Assembly (NCBI GenBank): GCA_033026295.1
Contig: CM065179.1
Location: 310,001 to 374,000 of the forward strand
From: Channa striata
Lineage: Eukaryota > Chordata > Actinopteri > Anabantiformes > Channidae
Direction: 5' to 3'
Length of the DNA stretch: 64,000 nt
Positions within the stretch are counted from its first letter, which is position 1, and each line of letters opens with the position of its first letter. The notes under the pieces are model-generated. The model was not told the DNA's origin. It searched no databases and saw only the letters and a program-made list of their open reading frames with translations. Both the position numbers and the translations under genes were made by a program. Below, one piece after another: positions 1 to 12,600 of the stretch.

Positions 1-649
1 TTGTCTAAATGCTCTCCTCACCGACACTTTCCCCATCTGTCAGCACTCAATCCTAGGCTGCATGGGAGACACATACCATCATGAGGAGGGTTGTTCTTCA
101 ATTAATTAGACATATGAGGGGGAGGCGCGGTTGCCGTGGTGACCTCCCTTCACCTCCAGTGCATATGCTGACCTAGAGCTTAATTAATGGGCGCCTCCCT
201 GCACTCACTCTAGTGTTCTCCTCATCACCAGAGGAGGAGGAGGAGGAGGAGGAGGAGGAAGATAGTGTAAAGAGGGGAGAACTTTTCTTACAAGCCTGCT
301 TTTGGTCAGTCAGCAGGAGTCTCTGGTTCCATTCCTGAAAGTGAAATATGATCTGCAGCACCACTGTGTTTAACTCTGACATGTAGTGTAGTTACAACAC
401 TGAATCTCTCGGTCTTTTATGGTCTCTCTGTGGCTTTGAGGAGGGAAGATTGTTACTCTGATGATTGAACAATGCTAATAGCTCTTTTATAGTGTTTTTT
501 TGTTGACTGGGTGAATAAAATCCTGCTTGTGTACAGTTATCCTCCACAGATTTTGGATTAGATTATGGATTTGAAAAGACTGTAGGGCTTTGTGTAGGAC
601 TGATATGTTTTTGTCTTCCCCTTTCTTGTTTTCTCTGTCCTCATCCCAG
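1..649 (+). other. gmds intron, 3' portion
   Basis: This is the tail of the intron before the 650-754 exon. It ends in a pyrimidine-rich stretch and CCCAG. Apart from the (AGG)n tract at 231-259 I see no coding sequence. The 69-aa minus ORF here simply translates that repeat as poly-Ser. Confidence 0.85.
231..259 (+). repeat. (AGG)n trinucleotide microsatellite
   Basis: An uninterrupted run of GAG/AGG units, about 29 bp. Confidence 0.95.
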
Positions 650-754
650 GTGCTGCTAAGCTCTACGCCTACTGGATTGTGGTGAATTTTAAAGAGGCCT
701 ACAACATGTTTGCTGTGAACGGGATCCTCTTCAACCACGAGAGCCCGAGGAGAG
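650..754 (+). CDS. gmds: gmds exon (GDP-mannose 4,6-dehydratase), internal, begins after the catalytic Tyr
   Basis: The exon encodes GAAKLYAYWIVVNFKEAYNM followed by a segment ending NHESPRRG, which I recognise as GDP-mannose 4,6-dehydratase. The enzyme is a cytosolic, NADP-dependent extended short-chain dehydrogenase that makes GDP-4-keto-6-deoxymannose, the first step from GDP-mannose to GDP-fucose. The acceptor is CCCAG at 645-649 after a pyrimidine-rich tract. The donor is GTCAGT at 755-760. Both junctions are phase 1 and split Gly codons, roughly Gly180 and Gly215 in human numbering. The lysine of the family YxxxK catalytic motif is at 658-660; its tyrosine must be in the preceding exon, outside the window. 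The 105-bp exon keeps frame with the next one. The roughly 179 residues before it are not in the window. The minus-strand ORF across this exon is a shadow. Confidence 0.97.
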
Positions 755-1068
755 GTCAGTGTAATATAAGATATCAAATGTATGTGTATGGAAATGGCTC
801 TAATTCCGGAACTGTTAACGCCACACTTTAGTCAATCTCCAAAAATGAAAAGTTAAAAGTCTCGACTTGTTCAAATCTTTAGCCCTTTATGACATATGCA
901 GTGCGGTGGTGTCAATATTAATATTGACTATACCATAATTTATCATTATTTCAGAATTTGCCAATAGATATTCAATATTTGCCAACTTAAAATTATAAAC
1001 CCAAAAAGGGTATAGGGTAGGGTTAGGGTTATTTTAAGAAACCACTAATCTGGTGATGTAATACTACA

Positions 1069-1301
1069 TCCATCTATTGTCTGTAACAGCTTGTAGAGTC
1101 GCAGGGGTTGGAGCACATCCCAGCTCTCATTGAGTGAGAGGCGGGTCCCTCGTGGACAGGTCTCCAGTCTGTCTCAGAGCCAGCAAAGAGAGATGTGCAC
1201 AGACAACCACACTTTTACAGAAGCCAATTAACCTAACATGCATGTCTTTGGACTGTGGAGTTTAGCTGTGAGGTGGCAGCACTACAAACTCCTCCACCAT
1301 G
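1069..1301 (-). repeat. tRNA-derived SINE fragment, internally deleted
   Basis: The sequence carries the familiar teleost dispersed-repeat string: a CATCCATCTATTGTCTGTAA end, then TTGGAGCACATCCCAGCTCTC, GAGAGGCGGG and ATGCATGTCTTTGGACTGTG. It ends at 1270-1301 in the reverse complement of a tRNA-like A-box head (GAGGTGGCAGCACTACAAAC for the usual GAGGCGGCAGTGCTAACCAC). The segment that would carry the B box and adjoining body is missing. Orientation is minus, with the tail at 1069. A plus-strand copy of the same family lies at 18826-19058. The family name is not certain. Confidence 0.7.
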
Positions 1302-2160
1302 TAAATCAGTCAAATAATTAGTGTAACTGCAATGGATGTGGCCTGCTAATTAACATTCTTGCCAACTAGGGGTGATTATATCATACATCATGTTTTTTGT
1401 AAATGTCAACGTAAAAAAAATCAAGGTAAACAGTAAAACTGCCCCCACACAAACCCAGTAAAATCGAACGTAAGCGATTGTTGGATGGTGCAAAAGTGTT
1501 TAATTACATGCTCTATATAACATTATATTCACTGGCGGGTGGAGCCAGGTTTCTCATAACTACTTGATACATAGTCTCACACACATTCTGACACACAGTG
1601 AGTGGGTTGTGGTCATATTTTCAATATGTGCTTTGAGCCCTGAGGGTCACAGGCGATGGTTTAACCTGATTTACACACAACTGTGACCCAAAATGAATAC
1701 CACATGACTGCAGCCTTAGTGCTCTGCCCAGGTCAACTGCTCAGGTGTTTATGATTTATCCCCTAATGAAGGCCCCGGCCACGACCCCAGCCAAGGTCGA
1801 GGGTCAGCCAGTAAACCCTAATGGGTTACCATAGATAGATAGGTGTGGGAACTGGTGTGGTTTACAGCCAGCTCAGGAAATATGGAGTAGGCGCTGCAGA
1901 GGTGTCACGTTGTAGAACTAGTTAACACAGGTGAGCTAGAAATGATGCATGACGCAGACTTGGGAGTTAAAACAGTGTCTCTTTGTGCATCACAGTGGGT
2001 CTACAGCAGTTTTAATTATTAGTTGAATAACTTATCAGGCAAACATGCCAAACATTCTCTGTATAAACTGAATATCTTGGGTTTGAGGCCAAAACATATT
2101 TCATTCTCCTTGGGAACTGTTGTCTGACATATACTGTAAATATAAACTCTATTATTATTC

Positions 2161-2176
2161 TTTTTTTTTTTTTTTT
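2161..2176 (+). repeat. poly(T) tract
   Basis: A homopolymer run of about 16 T with no attached element that I recognise. Confidence 0.8.
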
Positions 2177-5100
2177 AAATAGCGTCTGACTGAATGACCC
2201 TCTCTTCCAGTAAAATAAAAGATCTTCATTCGTTGACCATCTTTTTCTGATCTCTCTCTCTGACTCTGCTTCTGTCTTTCCATTCTTGCCACACACACAC
2301 TCTTTCCCCTTTCTTCCTCTCTCTTGCTTCATTTCACGTCTTCCTCCTCCTTTAGCTACAGTCAGCATTTCTCCAGCTGGCCATCGAGTTTACTCCTTCC
2401 ACTTCTATTCTCAGAGTTATGGCTGTTGTTGCTCATAACACAGGAACGCTGCCCTGTGATGTGACCAGATGTCCCACGGATGCCTTGCACAACCCAATGT
2501 GGTGCTTGTGTTGGCTGGAGTGGCCAGTGTTTACCCAGGCCCCTAGGGCCTGCCATTACCCTGCTGCTGCCACACTGAGGTGGCGTTTGGCTATGCACGC
2601 CTTCATCCAAGGGGCGGTTCGAAGCGGAGTAGTTAGTGCTTTGAGCTGCAAAACACCCTAATGGCACAACTTTCCATCTGACGCACTATAAATCCCAGTG
2701 TGCGATGAGTAACTACTGAAGTGATACATGCTGGTGTACAGAGAGATTTAGCATTTTCATGTATTTGTGCGGATCTCCGTATTCTTTTCATCCAGTCCTA
2801 CAGAGAGCTCCTACATACTATTAATTCTGTAATATGAACCATAGTTGCGTAAATCGCCAGCATGCATTTAACAGTGTACTGTGGGACAGTACAGCAGGGA
2901 ACAGTAGAAACAGGAAACTGTAGACTAGAACAAATAAAGAGAAAACATGGTGGGCTGTGGTGAAGTGACTATACAAAAAATTATACAAGGACTGAAAGTT
3001 GGCCCACCAAAACATAAAAAACAATGACATCACCAAAGGAGCTAATGAAACATCCCCCAGATTACCAGAGCCAGACACACTTTCATCACTCCGTTGTGTT
3101 GAGGCACACCCTGAACATCTCGGTTCACTATTTTCAACACTGTCCCTACGTGTGTTAACACGTGGCACAGATAAAGAGTTATTCATTACCTGTGTGTTAC
3201 CCCTCCTGTACCTCTTCACACACCACTTTAACTTCTGGATAATTGGTCACTATGAGGGAGGAAGTCAGTGATGTCTGACTTAGTGGCCTTGGCATCAGCA
3301 CTCTTCCACCCCCCTCCCACACCCAGGAAAAGCTATGAGCTCACTGTCCCAGGATGCCAGTGGATGTGTGTGCGTCTGTGTTTGAGAATCAAAATGATTT
3401 TTGTCTTTATGAGTGAGCTTTTCCCTTTAACAACAAGCTTATTTAGACTTGTTCATGGCATCTGCCAAATTGACCTACAAGTGACCAGTCATCTCCATGG
3501 CTCTCTGTGTGGAGTGTTGTGGTGTGTCACACAGGACCGTCTGAAAGCTTCTGGGAATGGCTAGAGAGAGAAGAGTGATCCTTAACCTCAGTTTCCTTCA
3601 GACTTACCGTTTCTCTGTAGGATTCAACTGTGAGCTCTGTTTCCTACTGGAGCAAGGACGACTTAGTCCCAGCAGGAATGTCCTTCTGGTTTCTCTTACC
3701 GTTCTCATAAACACCTGATCTTTCAACTAATAAATAGCTGATCTTCATTGTTCTGCAGTGAAACGTCATAATTGGACAGTTAGGAAGGACAAATAACTCA
3801 ACCGAAATCCTGCATGAAGCAAAGCAAACAGAAACCTGCATCTGCCGGCCGATTCACTCCGCAGCTAGCTTCTTTTTAGCCGGCTTAGCTGAGGGTTAGC
3901 GTGAGGGTTATTTGTTATGGCTAACACTGAAGAAGGGGATTAGTTTTTGCAGTGGTGCTAAATAGGCTCCACATTGCTGTGGCATTTGATACAGTGCAGC
4001 ACTCCGCACTCCGCACTCTCTTGGCAAGAGTTAAACGGAGTGAAACGTGTGCAAATAACCAGTTCATATGTTTATTTGGTTATCATATTCAACAAACATA
4101 GGGCACTTTAAAGTCCTCAAAAATATAATTTTCATAATAAAAAACAAACCCAACTTTAATTTATAGTTATTAGCAGAATGTTGTTCCAAGGCTCTGTAGT
4201 AAATCAGCAGAGTAATGTGTTTGGTGTGTGTGTGTGTCCAGTGTTGTTACTGCTGACCAGCTCCAGTTGTCAGCTAATCGCCTGGTTTGTTTGGAAAGGT
4301 CTCATCCATCTCTGCACCCTGAGACGTCCATGGTTCCTGCTTGACAGTATAGAATTATATATTGTTATGTTAGGAGAGAAGACTAGTTAGCATAATAGCA
4401 CTGCCAAAGTCAGTGCCTGTCCCTTTAAACACACACATACCGACTCTTGGTCTACATGTCTCAGCTTCATCTCTCTGCTTTTGTTGAGGTCGAGCCCAAA
4501 AGGTCAGATTGCATGATAGATTTGTAAGAAGATATGTTTCCATACAGTGGAGAGGTTATTTTCGAAGGAAATCTGCAGGTAGGACTGACTCGGTCAGAGG
4601 GCGTTGAGGGAATTGGGCTGTATCTTTTTAGACTGAACATGGCACAGACCACGTCGGGTTTTGGGGGGTTTGGTTCGTTTGGTGTCATTGAGAAATGGCT
4701 AAATGCAAACAGCATAAACTTCAGCTGAACCTGCTGAGTCTGATGCCCGTATCCCCTCCTCCCTCTGCACCTTTCAGCAGCTTCTGTCACATTCTCCAAA
4801 GACGCTTCTCCGTGCCTCAGCCTACCTTCGCTTCAGACTCGTCACATGATCAACCCCAGGGCCTCCTTCAGATATGTGTTTGTTGTCCAGGGTCACCATG
4901 GTAACCAAGTATCTTGATGAATTGCTCACTTTATGCTGCATTACTTGATCTGAACATTTAGGGCACCTTGCGGTATCTCTGAACTTTTGCCAGAGTCAAA
5001 TAGGAGAGCGGCTGAACCCCAAGATATCTCTTCAGTTCTTCAAAGTTTGGAATTCTGCCAGAGTATTTAAAGCTTTGCCTGATTCTGCAGTATTAAGGTG

Positions 5101-5505
5101 GTGCTGTCAGTGTTTAAGACAACCATGTATCATGTACTTCTCTTCACACCCTCCCTTTTCTCTCCCCACACCTTTGCACAACCTATACTATCAATCAATT
5201 TTCTTGCATCAAACCCAATTAAAAAGTGAGTTTCGGTTTTTGACTTTGGAAACCTCATTCCAATCCTCCTTACATTACATTTCTTGCGCACTGCACCCTC
5301 TTTGTCAGTTAAGTCAGCCCAGAACAAGCGCAGCAGTCTGTCAGGTGTGAATAGATGCTGTGTTGGCGGAGCTGAGTGCATGACCTGTCTTGGATGTAAC
5401 GCTAAAATTCTTCCTTTGTCAAGGCTCTAGAGATGAGTGTGAATGTCAGTTGTGCAATAATGGTGGGGGCAGACACTGACGGTTTTTTGGACTGGTTGGT
5501 TTTAG

Positions 5506-5594
5506 ATTCCCTCTGCAGAACAAATTGGTGTTCCTGCAGATTGGCTACTTTAACCGTTACCCGGTGCAGATAATTCAGATTCAGATGTGTCTGG
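5506..5594 (+). other. exon-like segment with consensus splice sites, unknown
   Basis: A TGGTTTTAG acceptor (ending 5505) and a strong GTGAGT donor (5595) bracket 89 bp. One frame is open throughout (FPLQNKLVFLQIGYFNRYPV and further). I do not recognise the peptide. Because 89 is not a multiple of 3 and the flanking gmds junction is phase 1, inclusion would shift the gmds frame and meet a TAA within the segment. It could be a chance match, a poison exon, or a relic of another transcript. Confidence 0.25.
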
Positions 5595-5639
5595 GTGAGT
5601 CCTTTTTGTCATGTCAGTGTGGTTTTAAGTGTCTTTGAG

Positions 5640-5690
5640 TCCTCAAAAAGCACTACACAAATAAAATGCATTATAATTTATTATTGTTTA
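5640..5690 (+). repeat. short LINE/SINE 3'-tail-like sequence
   Basis: AAAAAGCACTACACAAATAA followed by AATGCATTATAATTTATTATTG resembles the AAGCGCTATATAAATAAAAT(TATTA)n tails of many fish retroposons. No body is recognisable upstream. Confidence 0.35.
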
Positions 5691-7879
5691 TAAAAGAGCT
5701 ACAGAGTCGGTGTAAATCCTGCAACCCATGGGAGGGGGGGTGGAAATTAAGGTTAGCTTTTTTCACTTCAAATCTACCACAAAGCCTTTTACTCCCTTAG
5801 GCCATTGCTCAAAGACGGAGCGGGATTATGGGCTTTGCAGTTCTGGTTGAATTCCATAACAGGTGTGTAAACTCTGGATTGAGGTAAGCTGGTGGTTTCC
5901 ATGGCAACCTTGTGGCACTCAAAAGTATGTCTGGGTTGTTCTGTCTTTACCACCTTTGTCATGTTGCCAGTGAAGACTAGCTTGCAACAGAATTTCTCAA
6001 CTGTCAAATCCTTGACCTTTTGTCTACGTTTTTAAAAGTAATCACCTCTGGGCCCTATTTTTGGAATGGGTCATTTTACATTTTTATTAGGAAAGGGCAA
6101 ACTTATTAACATCCTGTAAATCACCTCAGAACAGATCGAGTTAAGTGATGAAAAACATGCGGCAGATCTAAATTTGGGAGTGGAAACTTGGCTTTGGAAG
6201 GAAGTAGTTGTACCTGGGCAAACACAACATTCAAGATCAAGTTGATAAATGTTTGACTTGATGATCTGAAATTACTCAACTTTTCAGTTTTCCGGAGCTA
6301 AGGCCCCTTCGGATAAGTCGTGACCACACATTATGTCTTCAACATAAATGTAACTGAAGAGTGATCTGAAGAAATCACACTGCGGTTGAATCTCAGTCAG
6401 CAAACACACATAAATACACAAACACACAGTAATATATATAAATTGCTGTGAGTCAGACATCTTGAGGTCTGTGTGAGTTAGCGCTGGGCTGTCGCACAAT
6501 TTGAAGATAGACTACATAAGTCACCTTTCTTGAGTAGCATTTAACAACACAATCGGTTGAGCAACCGGGGCCCTCAAAGCCACAGTCTCCTCCCTGACTC
6601 CCCCAGACCTGAGCCCCTGGCCGACAGATCCAGTCACCATCCTGTCTAAGCCCACATGGCCTGGCGCTGGATGGGAGACATCACCACACATTTCTCCTCA
6701 TCCCCCTCCTCCTCCTTTTTCTTTCCAAACTTCAGCCTAGCTGTGCAAACGAAACCTGTGTGTTACGCTTTTCCTGTTGCTTCTCTGAGCCAAAAAATGA
6801 AAAGGAATGATGGAAAAAAATAGAAGAAACGGCTAAGTGAGAATAAGAGAGAAAGAGAGTGAGTGTCAGTTTCTGGCATAGGCTTTGCTGTCTGCTCAGT
6901 TTTCATGGCTCATGGTTTTATTAGACTTTCCACCGGGCCACGGGCAAGGTTAAACGGCCACTGCTGCCCCGCTTGGGATTGAAACCTCCTTTTAGCCCCC
7001 CCCCCGGCTCCCCATGCCTGCCTCCACCCCCCCCTCCCAGCTTTGCTGCGGTGCTGCTGCCAGTAAAGGAAACACATTAACACCCAGCCAGCAACAGAGC
7101 AGGCTTTGTCCACAGCCAGGCAGGCCGGTCCATTAGGCCCATGCTCTGGTCCACACCGCACCAATTAGAGAAGGCAAGGAGCAGAGCCACTCCAAACAGA
7201 GGTGCGAGCTTTACAAGGAGACTACAGGTGTGTTGGGGGGAAATAATGAATTTTATTACTGATTGGGGGGTACTGTGCTACGCCGTATTGCTCTACCACC
7301 TTCTTAAGGACCAGTTCTGCTCTGCAGAGTTTTGACAACCCGTGTTTAACCTACAATCCTAAGTTTGCCTTGGATGTGGGATCAAGTCAAACCCCTGCCT
7401 ACCAATTCCCTGTACCAATCTGGAGACGTTGCTTCCTCCCACCCATTCCTAACTTATAGTACAATATAGAGAAAGCTGCATCTGGTTTAGATGTGAAACG
7501 AATGTCATTTGTTTGTTAAAAACAACATAAATCCCACTGAAGGCATTTTTTTCCCATGCTATTCAGATACATAAAATTAATTTAAAACATCTCTGGTTTA
7601 ATTCCAGTTATGGCCCTTGATTGCTCCATCTTTCTCAAATACAGGTAGAATAAATGCTCAAAGGACCCTTTCATTATGTTAAGGTCAAAATCAAAGCAGC
7701 AGTGGCAAAGATTCCCTTACTTTTACTTGCATTGTGAGCCACAGAAGAAAATTCTACACATAGATTTCCTGTGACTAGGTAATTGATGTCCATGTGTAAA
7801 ATTGGTGGGATTCCCCTTGAACATGGTTGTCAATTATGTTTCAATTGTTTCAGCAATAGATAAATGGCACAACAAAGAT

Positions 7880-8580
7880 ATTCATGTCTGCTTAGCTGTA
7901 TGGTAAACATTCCATTCCCTGTGGTAGGGATAGGACTCTAATGTGGATAAAAGCAAAGCTTACAGTCCTGGATTGTCAGAAATGATATGACTGCAGTGAA
8001 CTTAACAGAACAGATGACCTGCCATGTTGGAGAATAGCCCTGGGGCCAAATAGAACAGTCTTGCCAAGGCAGGGCAGATCAGACATTGGAGGGGGTTTCC
8101 ATTGACAGTTTATCCGCATCCTGTTGGCACATGCAATTTCCTATTAGTTTTGTCAATAATATAGATTGAGACGGCTGAGAATGGTCGGGCTCAGTTTTTT
8201 GTTTTTACATTTGTTAAAGTTGTGCCTCATTTAAATCTTATTAGAAACATGGCAACAAAGCAGCTTTGACACTGAGGCCATTTGAGCTGCTACCAACACA
8301 CAAGATGCTGTATTTTCTCAAATAAGCATGTCTAACCTTTGCTGGTCTGCTTTTGCTCAGCTTGCCCAGAACTGTTGCTTTCCTATGAAATAATTACTAC
8401 AAATTTGGTGCATTTCCATGATTGGGTTCATGGGATTTTTCTGTGCCTAAATAGAGGCTCTGCTCCATGTCAGGGCAGCAGCGATACAGTGTCAAGACAG
8501 AGCAACTCTATTATGGCCAGGATGGGCAAATGGCTAAAAGGCGACATTCATCTGAAGCATGAGGACTCCAAAAAATAAGC
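7880..8580. promoter_or_regulatory. candidate conserved non-coding block (unproven)
   Basis: This is a repeat-free, AT-rich stretch inside the 8.7-kb intron. It contains CCATTGACAG, TTGTCAATAA and CAACAAAGCAGCTTTG, which look like homeodomain- and SOX-type sites. It has no ORF of note. Only its texture suggests a conserved element; no alignment was possible. Confidence 0.2.
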
Positions 8581-9363
8581 AAGTAGGAGTTCCTAAGAGG
8601 TCTTGAAAAGGTTCACGCAAGGTTGTGGGTGATTTATTGACAGTGGAGATGTTGTGTGAACTAAAAATGGCCAACTCTTTGATGCAAGCTTCAAGCGTTC
8701 CTTTGAAATGATATTCTTACATTTCTGCCAGGTTGGCATTCGAACACTATCTCTAATAGGCTGTTAGAACTAAGATGGTGGCATTTTTAGATATGAGACC
8801 CTATATTTTCTGTTAATTTTTGTCAGTATAATGCAGTGTTTGGATTGGAGAGCTTGAACATTTATTCTCAGATTCTCTGCGGCATCTTTCCCCACACAGC
8901 AGGAGCAGAGAACACGATACTTGCCCTCTCTGTCCCGCCAAAACACTGAAAAACTTCTCTAACCCCGCAAGCAGGACAGAAATAGTCATTAGGAGCTTTT
9001 TTTTTCCACAGATAATATCGCCACATGTGTCTGCTTGGAATGACTGTCGATGCAGTGATTCTGGACAGGACAACGCAGCAGCAGAGCCAGGGTGGTCCTG
9101 TTCGGTTGTCATTTTCTGTGGAACTTCCCTGTTGCTTTTTTTTTTTTTTTTCTGTTCTGTTGATGAGCTGATGCTATGAGATTTGTCTTGACTTCTGGCC
9201 CAGACTTGACACAAAAAACATTAAATTAGAGGGTAAAATAAGAGAGTGGTATTTAAAAGGATCTAGTGGCTGTAATGTGAGGTGGTAATGAATTGATTTC
9301 ACTCAGGGTGGCTTTTTGCTGGAGTTTTTGGAGCGCTGTTAGGCTTTTGTAAGGACGCGTGTT

Positions 9364-9386
9364 TGTGTGTGTGTGTGTGTGTGTGT
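9364..9386 (+). repeat. (TG)n microsatellite
   Basis: An uninterrupted TG run about 100 bp upstream of the gmds exon at 9483. Confidence 0.9.
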
Positions 9387-9482
9387 TGGAGGCAGCTGAA
9401 CGTCTTTGACATTTACATCTCGTGTAGACTGTAATTGAATTCAGAACCTGCAAATCAAGAATTTTTAATGTATGTTTTTTAG

Positions 9483-9610
9483 GTTCGAACTTTGTGACGC
9501 GTAAGATCAGCCGTTCTGTCGCAAAGATTCACCTGGGCCAACTGGAGAGCTTCAGCCTGGGCAACCTGGACTCCAAGAGGGACTGGGGCCATGCCAAAGA
9601 CTATGTGGAG
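9483..9610 (+). CDS. gmds: gmds exon (GDP-mannose 4,6-dehydratase), internal
   Basis: The exon completes a Gly codon (phase 1 start) and encodes 42 further residues, starting SNFVTRKISRSVAKIHLGQL and ending SKRDWGHAKDYVE. The RDWGHAKDYV block is a highly conserved signature of GDP-mannose 4,6-dehydratases from bacteria to mammals, in the substrate- and oligomer-contacting half of the protein. The acceptor is TTTTTTAG ending at 9482. The donor is GTAAAG at 9611. The exon ends in phase 0 after a Glu codon, about residue 257 in human numbering. Joined to 650-754 it reads without a stop or gap. A Ser follows the split Gly where human has Ala, one of a few conservative differences. The next exon is 53.3 kb downstream. 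Confidence 0.97.
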
Positions 9611-12600
9611 GTAAAGCATACACAACCAGAACCACACACATAAACTGTGTGTGCACCGTTTCAGAGTTGAATGGGGTTCAGATGTGCACATAGCATTAAC
9701 AGGGCATGTTTTCCCAGATCATTTCAGGCCACAGTATGTACATGATCTGCATGAAGCCTGCTATGATTCTCTGCCAAGAAAGAAACAGAGATAGAGAAAG
9801 AAAGGGGGAGAGTGAGAGGTTGCATGCTGTGAGGCCACAGACTGCACTCTGGTTTCCCACAATTCACCCATGTCCCAGATCCCTTCATGCCCCCATCACT
9901 ATTCTCTGAACACCCGCAGAAGAAAGAGAAATATTAAGGGAATGCCGCATCCTGGGGACGATGACAGAATTATGGTGTTTGTGTTAATGTAATGGTGCCA
10001 GCAGACAGCAGAGAAATGAGTGGAGAGATGAAACAAACAGTGGAGTTCCCTTGTCCAGGAGCAGGGTGAGCTCAGTGTTTTTCCCACTGTACATGTGTGT
10101 AAGGAAGCACAAATTCCTGTGTGTCAAAGTGTGCGATAGGTTAAGGTTGGAACACGTGTGTATGTGTGCCTTCAAAGATAAAAGGCTCAATGGGTTGCCA
10201 TGTCTGACAGAAGACTCCTCACCGTGCGCAGTGTTATTATTAGAAGGTGATGGTGGCAGATGCGGTGGGGGGTGGTCTTTGAGATGGGGTGGCGGGTGAA
10301 GAGGTTACACTGCTGAAGCTCTGTGTACCTACAATGGCAGTTTGTGTTGTTAGGATAAATGCTGGAGGAGTCATTGGTGTCAGCGGAGCATCAGTCATAT
10401 CTGACCTCAGCAATACTGTCTTTGTCCTTCTGTGGTAGAAAGTGTGACTTCACGTGGGATTGGTATAGTAGAAAAAACAAAAACATATTGTTGTTGAAAA
10501 AGAATCTATTTGGGACTTTGTTTTGCTGTCACACAAAATAGATTCACATGTGACAAAATATGAACCAATTTACAATACAATTTACAGTAAGATAGAAGGA
10601 AAAAGTAATAAGAAAATTTGCACAAAAGACGACTGCTGTGCAACATTGAGAAATCTGTGTAGGGATATCGTAGTTGGATTTAAAAAGTACACAATTTCTT
10701 GACCACCTTTTTCACACACCTCATGTGTCAAATTAGTGAAATATTGTTCTCTCATCTGTCAGTGCAGGGTGCAGGGATGTTGACAGGTTACAGTAATGTT
10801 TGCGTCATCCTTGCTGGAATTCTTTCAAACTGCCAAGATCCTCACGTGGCCTCGTCTCTCATGCTAGTAAAGCTCTAATAGCCTGGTGATTAACTAGTCA
10901 ACAGTGAAAACACTGACTGTGATTAATCAAGCTACCAGTGTATGTGCAAACCCCATACGCACACAATGTCTCTTTTGTTGTTTACTGGAAAAATGGTCCC
11001 ACAGCCAGATTTGCTCAAATGAAACCTGCAACTTTTTTGAGGCAAAACTTTTGGAATAAATAATTTGTGACTCTAGATTCACATGAAATATTCCCATCTT
11101 GGGTCCTCGATGGAATCTAAATGACTCATTTAAAATGTACAGTGCAGTTTATTTTTTGCCTACTGCAGCTAAAATGTTATGCTTTTTTTGGGGGGGGGTC
11201 GATTTGTGCTTATGGCTACTGTAGTATTTACAGCATTTAACCAAACAAGGACTATGAAATATTGAAAGTGAAAAACCTTTGGACTAAGCTTAACCTCTGG
11301 CAGTGACTCTTATTCTTTAGAAAAAGCTGGTTGCTCAGTCACCATCAGCAGTTTTCTTTACTTTGTTTGTTTTTTTGTCTGACTAACCAGCTGCACATTA
11401 GCTGCACTTACGTGGTTTTTGTGCAACTCTGGCGCTGCTGGATTTGCGTGTGTTAGTGCGCTCGCCTGTCCATTGCACCCTGACTTGAGATGCTCCAGGT
11501 TTCCTGTGGGAAACACCAACAATCTGTTTCTGGTGAATCAGGCACCTTCTTGCCATGCGTGTCTAGTTTAGGAAAGGCAGATTTTGGAAGCCAAACAGAA
11601 GCCTGAGGGTGATCTAAGTTAGATTGGGGGGGCTAGATCAAGGCAGGAGGGAAACAGGTGTGTGTTTGTGGGACGTTTGGACATTATGCCTCAATGAAAT
11701 ATCCTCCCTGCTGAAAATATGCCCATCAAAGCCATGACTGTCACTGCCCCACCAAGCTCTCAGCTTCTCTCTGCCCCACTTTTGAGATATTCATCCAGCT
11801 GGTGTCAGCAGTGCGTTTCCATGGCAAAACCAAACAACTGGCAAATTGTAAACAGAACCATGTGTGTCTGCTTTAGGCTGACAACTGCTTTTCCTCCCTC
11901 TGCCTCTCCGTCTGCTCACCCCACCCACGACAAGGAAATTGCTTGTAATTGGCTGTGGATGGATTGCGTGTGGCAGGAGGGGCGTGCTGTTTGTCTGCTC
12001 TAACGACGTCTGAAGGCGTACGGCCGGCTGGGCATCGTCTCAGCCGGGTATCGGGTGTCGGTCCCAGGCAGGCAGACAGACCTGGAGCTGCTTCTCTCAG
12101 TGGAGCCCCTTATGATGATGTTATGATTGTGAGCGCTTTTACAATAAATCAGCAGATAAAATAATTCAAATCCTCTTGATCGCATTTTCCTTAAAGGGGT
12201 TAAGATCTGGACTTTTTCACTTTTGTAGCAATTCTTATGTGGTTTTCTGTGATTTAACAAATGTATAAATCCAAGCATGTAAAATGAGTCAGTCAGTCCA
12301 CCGTCAGTCCACCATCTTTACAACTGAGTGGCATTCTCCTTCTTCCTTCATCTCCTGAGCTGAGCTGGCCCACGGTAGGTACAGCTGTTTGGACCCCCCT
12401 TTTACACACACACACACACACCTCCTCCTCCTCTTCCCTCTGCACAGTCATTTCCTGTACAGAGAGGAGGGCTTGTTGGAGGGCAGCAGGAGCAAAAGTC
12501 TGCCTTCAGGCTCCATTTTGCTTTGCTAACTTTCTCCTCATTTCGTTTTCTATTTCTTCTCCTACTTTGTGTTTATTCCCTTTTTTATATCATTGTGGCC

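Larger units (their letters stand above)
755..9482 (+). other. gmds intron (8.7 kb)
   Basis: This intron lies between two in-frame gmds exons. It starts GTCAGT and ends TTTTTTAG. It holds a SINE fragment (1069-1301), a small LINE/SINE-like tail (5640-5690), an exon-like segment of unknown meaning (5506-5594) and a TG microsatellite (9364-9386). Sequence at 1302-5505, 5691-7880 and 8581-9363 looks like ordinary unique intronic DNA with short low-complexity runs. The 7880-8580 block is repeat-free and discussed as a candidate regulatory region. No ORF here resembles a protein I know. Confidence 0.85.

Noticed and set aside
487..777. 96-aa minus-strand ORF
   Set aside because: It is the antisense shadow of the gmds exon at 650-754.
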